From Paracoccaceae bacterium (lineage in GTDB: Bacteria > Pseudomonadota > Alphaproteobacteria > Rhodobacterales > Rhodobacteraceae), in NCBI GenBank assembly GCA_030625695.1, contig DAOUQK010000143.1, forward strand, positions 1-8,488: a stretch of 8,488 nucleotides of DNA. Reading direction: 5' to 3'. The translations under genes and the position numbers were made by a program. Positions 6,090-8,488 of this stretch are shown here, in pieces (within the stretch, counting starts at the first letter, position 1; each line of letters opens with the position of its first letter). Below the pieces are notes generated by a model. It was not told the origin of the DNA. It saw only the letters and a list, made by a program, of their open reading frames with translations, and made no database searches.

Positions 6090-6160
6090 ATAGGCCACTC
6101 AGGTTAAAAGCACCGCCAACAGGATATGCGCGTAGCTATCGCACCAAAGGGTTGGAAAAC

Positions 6161-7000
6161 ATGAAATTTCAAGGCACGGCCGAGTATGTGGCCACTGACG
6201 ACCTGACAATTGCGGTGAATGCCGCCGTCACATTGGAACGTCCATTGCTGGTCAAGGGAGAGCCAGGCACCGGCAAGACCGAACTGGCCCGCCAGGTGGC
6301 GCAGGCGCTGGGGTGCGAGATGATCGAGTGGAACATCAAATCCACCACCCGGGCACAGCAGGGCCTGTATGAATACGATGCCGTTTCACGCCTGCGTGAC
6401 AGTCAGTTGGGCGAAGAGCGGGTGCATGATGTGGGCAATTACATCCGCAAGGGCAAGCTGTGGCAGGCGTTTGAATCTGACAAACGCGTGGTGTTGCTGA
6501 TTGATGAGATCGACAAGGCCGATATCGAGTTTCCCAACGACCTTTTGCAGGAACTCGATAAGATGGAGTTCTTTGTGTATGAGACCGGCGAGACCATTGT
6601 GGCGCGTCATCGCCCGATCATCCTGATCACTTCAAACAACGAAAAGGAACTGCCCGACGCCTTCCTGCGCCGCTGTTTCTTTCACTATATCCGGTTCCCG
6701 GATGAGGCGACGATGCGCAAAATTGTCGATGTGCATCATCCGGGCATCAAGGACGCGCTTCTGACAACCGCCCTGACCCAGTTTTATGAGTTGCGCGACA
6801 CCCCGGGGCTCAAGAAAAAGCCATCAACGTCTGAGGTGCTGGACTGGCTGAAGCTGCTCTTAGCCGAAGACCTGACGTCCGAGGACCTGAAACGCGACGG
6901 GGCCAATGCGTTGCCCAAGCTACATGGTGCGCTGCTCAAGAACGAACAGGACGTACATTTGTTTGAAAGGCTGGCGTTTATGGCGCGGGGGCAGCGTTAA
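6161..7000 (+). CDS. MoxR-family AAA+ ATPase
   Basis: Cytoplasmic MoxR-type AAA+ ATPase, a chaperone-like motor that helps mature or activate protein complexes, usually with a von Willebrand A (CoxE-like) partner. The 279 residues carry Walker A GEPGTGKTEL (33-42, Lys39), Walker B VVLLIDEIDKAD (110-121, Asp115 and Glu116), sensor 1 ILITSNNEKELPDAFLRRC (154-172, Asn159/160) with an arginine-finger-like RRC, and a C-terminal helical lid (PSTSEVLDWLKLLL). The start at 6161 gives the family's N-terminus MKFQGTAEYVATDDL; GGA lies seven bases upstream and AAAGGG slightly further. A 29-codon upstream extension in the open frame is not family-like. The next gene, after 44 bases, is an enolase-superfamily enzyme rather than the expected VWA gene, so either the partner is encoded elsewhere or the pair has been separated. 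Confidence 0.92.
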   Translation: MKFQGTAEYVATDDLTIAVNAAVTLERPLLVKGEPGTGKTELARQVAQALGCEMIEWNIKSTTRAQQGLYEYDAVSRLRDSQLGEERVHDVGNYIRKGKLWQAFESDKRVVLLIDEIDKADIEFPNDLLQELDKMEFFVYETGETIVARHRPIILITSNNEKELPDAFLRRCFFHYIRFPDEATMRKIVDVHHPGIKDALLTTALTQFYELRDTPGLKKKPSTSEVLDWLKLLLAEDLTSEDLKRDGANALPKLHGALLKNEQDVHLFERLAFMARGQR

Positions 7001-7044
7001 AGTACAAAGTACCCTGATGTTTATCCATTTGGAGACCTATCGAC

Positions 7045-8247
7045 ATGAAAATCACCGCTATTGAGACCATAAGACTGCAACAACACCCCAATGTTCTGAT
7101 GGCACGGGTGATTACAGATGATGGCATAACCGGACTGGGTGAGACGTTTTTCGGCGCCGAGGCGGTCGAGGCGGATATCCATGCGCGCATAGCAGGTGAA
7201 ATCCTTGGGCAGGACCCAACCCGGATCGAATTCCTTAATGCCAAAATGCGCCCCTATGCCGGATTCGGATCAACCGGGGCCGAGATGCGTGCGCTGTCGA
7301 TGATCGACGTGGCCCTTTGGGATATCGCGGCCAAATCCATGCAATGTCCGTTGCATGACCTGTTGGGCGGGGCCACGCGCACGTCCATTCCGGTTTATAA
7401 TACCTGTGCCGGCCCACATTACGTATCGCAGACGGCAGCGGTGCGGCCGGATAATTTTGGCACGCGCGCGAGTGACGACAATGGCAGTTACGAAGACCTG
7501 GACGGGTTTCTGAAACACCCCCTAGATCTTGCCGCATCCCTGCTGGATATGGGCATATCCTCAATGAAAATCTGGCCATTTGACTTTGCCCAAGGGGCGG
7601 TCGATGGCATTGATATTTCAGTGGATGACCTGAACACGGCCCTGCGCCCGTTCGAACAAATCCGCGCAAAATTCGGCGACAAGATGCGGCTTAAGGCCGA
7701 GTTGCACGGGTTGTGGAGCCTGAATGCTGCCCGAAAAATCTGTGCAGCCCTTGAACCGATCGGCATGGATTGGGTCGAAGACCCGATCTGGATGGACCGG
7801 ACCGAACAGATCGGCGAATTGGCGGCGTCCACCAGCGTGCCACTTGCGGGCGGAGAAACCCTGGCGACACTTGGTCAGTTCAGTGCCCTGATGGACGTGG
7901 GCAAAATCGCCACGCCAATTATGGATGTGGTCTGGGCCGGCGGCATCACCGCGGCCCGCAAAATCGCTGTTCTGGCCGAAGCACGGGGGCGCCCGATCGC
8001 TTTTCACGACTGCTCGGGGCCGGTCACGCTGGCGGTTTCGACCCATTTGGCCCTGTCCCAGACCAATGTGCGCGAACAGGAATTCACAAGGGGATTCTAT
8101 TACGGTTGGTACGGGGATTTTGTTGAAAACCTGCCGCCGATCCGGCAGGGCATGATATCGGCACCAATTGGCAACGGCCATGGCCTGGAGCTGAAGCCCG
8201 GGATTGCGAAACGCGACGATGTCAGCATTCGGATTTCAAAGCTATAA
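7045..8247 (+). CDS. Mandelate racemase/muconate lactonizing enzyme family protein (enolase superfamily)
   Basis: Mg-dependent enzyme that abstracts a proton alpha to a carboxylate, probably a sugar-acid dehydratase or racemase/cycloisomerase; 400 residues. The N-terminal capping domain (1-115) contains GITGLGETFFG and the MIDVALWDIAAK helix of the family. The barrel shows SMKIWPFD with Lys175 on strand two, metal ligands Glu219 (AELHGLW), Glu245 (WVEDPIW) and Glu271 (AGGETLATL), and an Asp294 (IMDVVWAGGI) with His321 (IAFHDCSGP) dyad on strands six and seven. The usual KxK/KxH base motif is KIW, so only one base on strand two and the His-Asp dyad remain, as in some acid-sugar dehydratase subgroups. 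A ~30-residue insert (131-158, rich in Asp, Gly and Asn) precedes strand two. The start at 7045 has GGAGA nine bases upstream. It is 44 bases from the MoxR gene, possibly co-transcribed, with no obvious functional link. The substrate is unknown. Confidence 0.9.
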   Translation: MKITAIETIRLQQHPNVLMARVITDDGITGLGETFFGAEAVEADIHARIAGEILGQDPTRIEFLNAKMRPYAGFGSTGAEMRALSMIDVALWDIAAKSMQCPLHDLLGGATRTSIPVYNTCAGPHYVSQTAAVRPDNFGTRASDDNGSYEDLDGFLKHPLDLAASLLDMGISSMKIWPFDFAQGAVDGIDISVDDLNTALRPFEQIRAKFGDKMRLKAELHGLWSLNAARKICAALEPIGMDWVEDPIWMDRTEQIGELAASTSVPLAGGETLATLGQFSALMDVGKIATPIMDVVWAGGITAARKIAVLAEARGRPIAFHDCSGPVTLAVSTHLALSQTNVREQEFTRGFYYGWYGDFVENLPPIRQGMISAPIGNGHGLELKPGIAKRDDVSIRISKL

Positions 8248-8261
8248 CAACACGTTGTGCG

Positions 8262-8276
8262 CCGAACCTTGTTCGG
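8262..8276 (+). terminator. Weak stem-loop after the enolase-superfamily gene
   Basis: CCGAAC-CTT-GTTCGG forms a perfect 6-bp stem with a 3-base loop, 14 bases past the stop codon. It is followed by GTGTCTG rather than a T run, so it is at best a weak or factor-assisted terminator. Confidence 0.35.
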
Positions 8277-8351
8277 GTGTCTGAATAGCGAAATCCGTGT
8301 CACAAAGTTACACAGTTTCCACCTTGATCGCGCCCAGATACAAATTGCATA

Positions 8352-8379
8352 TTGAGTGGAAAGCCCGGTTCTGTCTAAT
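8352..8379 (+). promoter_or_regulatory. Candidate promoter of the GNAT gene, very short leader
   Basis: TTGAGT (8352-8357) and TCTAAT (8374-8379, five of six to TATAAT) are spaced by 16 bases. Transcription would start within one to three bases of the ATG at 8388, which would exclude the GGAAG before it and give a nearly leaderless message. Pattern match only. Confidence 0.33.
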
Positions 8380-8387
8380 TGGAAGCC

Positions 8388-8488
8388 ATGTCACAGCAAA
8401 CCAATCATATAATACGCCCATTGCACGCCGATGACCGCGCTGAGTGGGCACAAATGTGGTGCGATTATCTGGTCTATTATGAAACCTC
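8388..8488 (+). CDS. GNAT-family N-acetyltransferase, N-terminal part (cut by window edge)
   Basis: The first 33 codons of a gene running off the right edge: MSQQTNHIIRPLHADDRAEW followed by AQMWCDYLVYYET. The IRPLxxxDRAEWxxMWxxYLxYYET pattern is the first strand and helix of a GNAT acetyltransferase, a family that transfers acetyl from acetyl-CoA to amines; this opening is common in Rhodobacteraceae members. The acetyl-CoA-binding motif (RxxGxG/A) lies outside the window, so the substrate cannot be judged. GGAAG ends two bases before the ATG. The gene is separated from the enolase-superfamily gene by 140 bases containing a stem-loop and a candidate promoter, so it is likely its own transcription unit. 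Confidence 0.75.
   Translation, partial: MSQQTNHIIRPLHADDRAEWAQMWCDYLVYYET

Noticed and set aside
5979..6098. 40-codon N-terminal extension of the DksA-family gene
   Set aside because: Not family-like; the strong GAGGGAG ribosome site and the typical MKxExFLP start are at 5978.
6074..6160. 29-codon N-terminal extension of the MoxR ATPase
   Set aside because: Not family-like; the conserved N-terminus begins at 6161 with a ribosome site in front.

Overview
The window looks like a chromosomal segment of an alphaproteobacterium, most likely a marine Rhodobacteraceae (Roseobacter-group) species. This is inferred from moderately high GC codon use, a DksA-like protein with the alphaproteobacterial zinc-less form, and the MoxR ATPase, FAD monooxygenase and GNAT sequences, all of which read like Rhodobacteraceae proteins. 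No rRNA, tRNA, CRISPR array or insertion sequence is visible.

Left part (1-3060), all on the minus strand. At the left edge is the N-terminal half of a P4-type tyrosine integrase. It is broken by a one-base frameshift at a G run and cut by the window end. Upstream of it lies a compact three-gene unit, in transcription order: (i) a 139-residue protein that is almost entirely six copies of an MFSSGS(AP) motif on a 20-21 residue period and ends exactly on the motif; (ii) a 358-residue helical protein of unknown function; (iii) a ten-helix EamA/DMT-type transporter whose GTG start overlaps the preceding stop codon. A repeated-core small peptide, an unknown soluble partner and a coupled transporter together resemble a peptide natural-product or secreted-signal system. 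This is the most interesting part of the window.

Centre (3045-3419) is a 375-base gap between divergent genes. It carries two perfect DnaA boxes (TTATCCACA) in the same orientation, one just upstream of a candidate promoter for the repeat-peptide unit. To its right is an exonuclease III gene (plus strand). It converges on an FAD-dependent aromatic-ring-type monooxygenase gene (minus strand), with a perfect 13-bp stem-loop at the junction.

Right part (5490-8488): a DksA/TraR-family transcription factor (minus strand) ends in a textbook intrinsic terminator. It is transcribed divergently from a MoxR AAA+ ATPase, which is followed after 44 bases by a mandelate racemase/muconate lactonizing-type enolase-superfamily enzyme. 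The VWA partner that usually follows MoxR is absent. The first 33 codons of a GNAT acetyltransferase run off the right edge.

Apart from the peptide-partner-transporter unit, the genes look like independent housekeeping or catabolic genes rather than one pathway.
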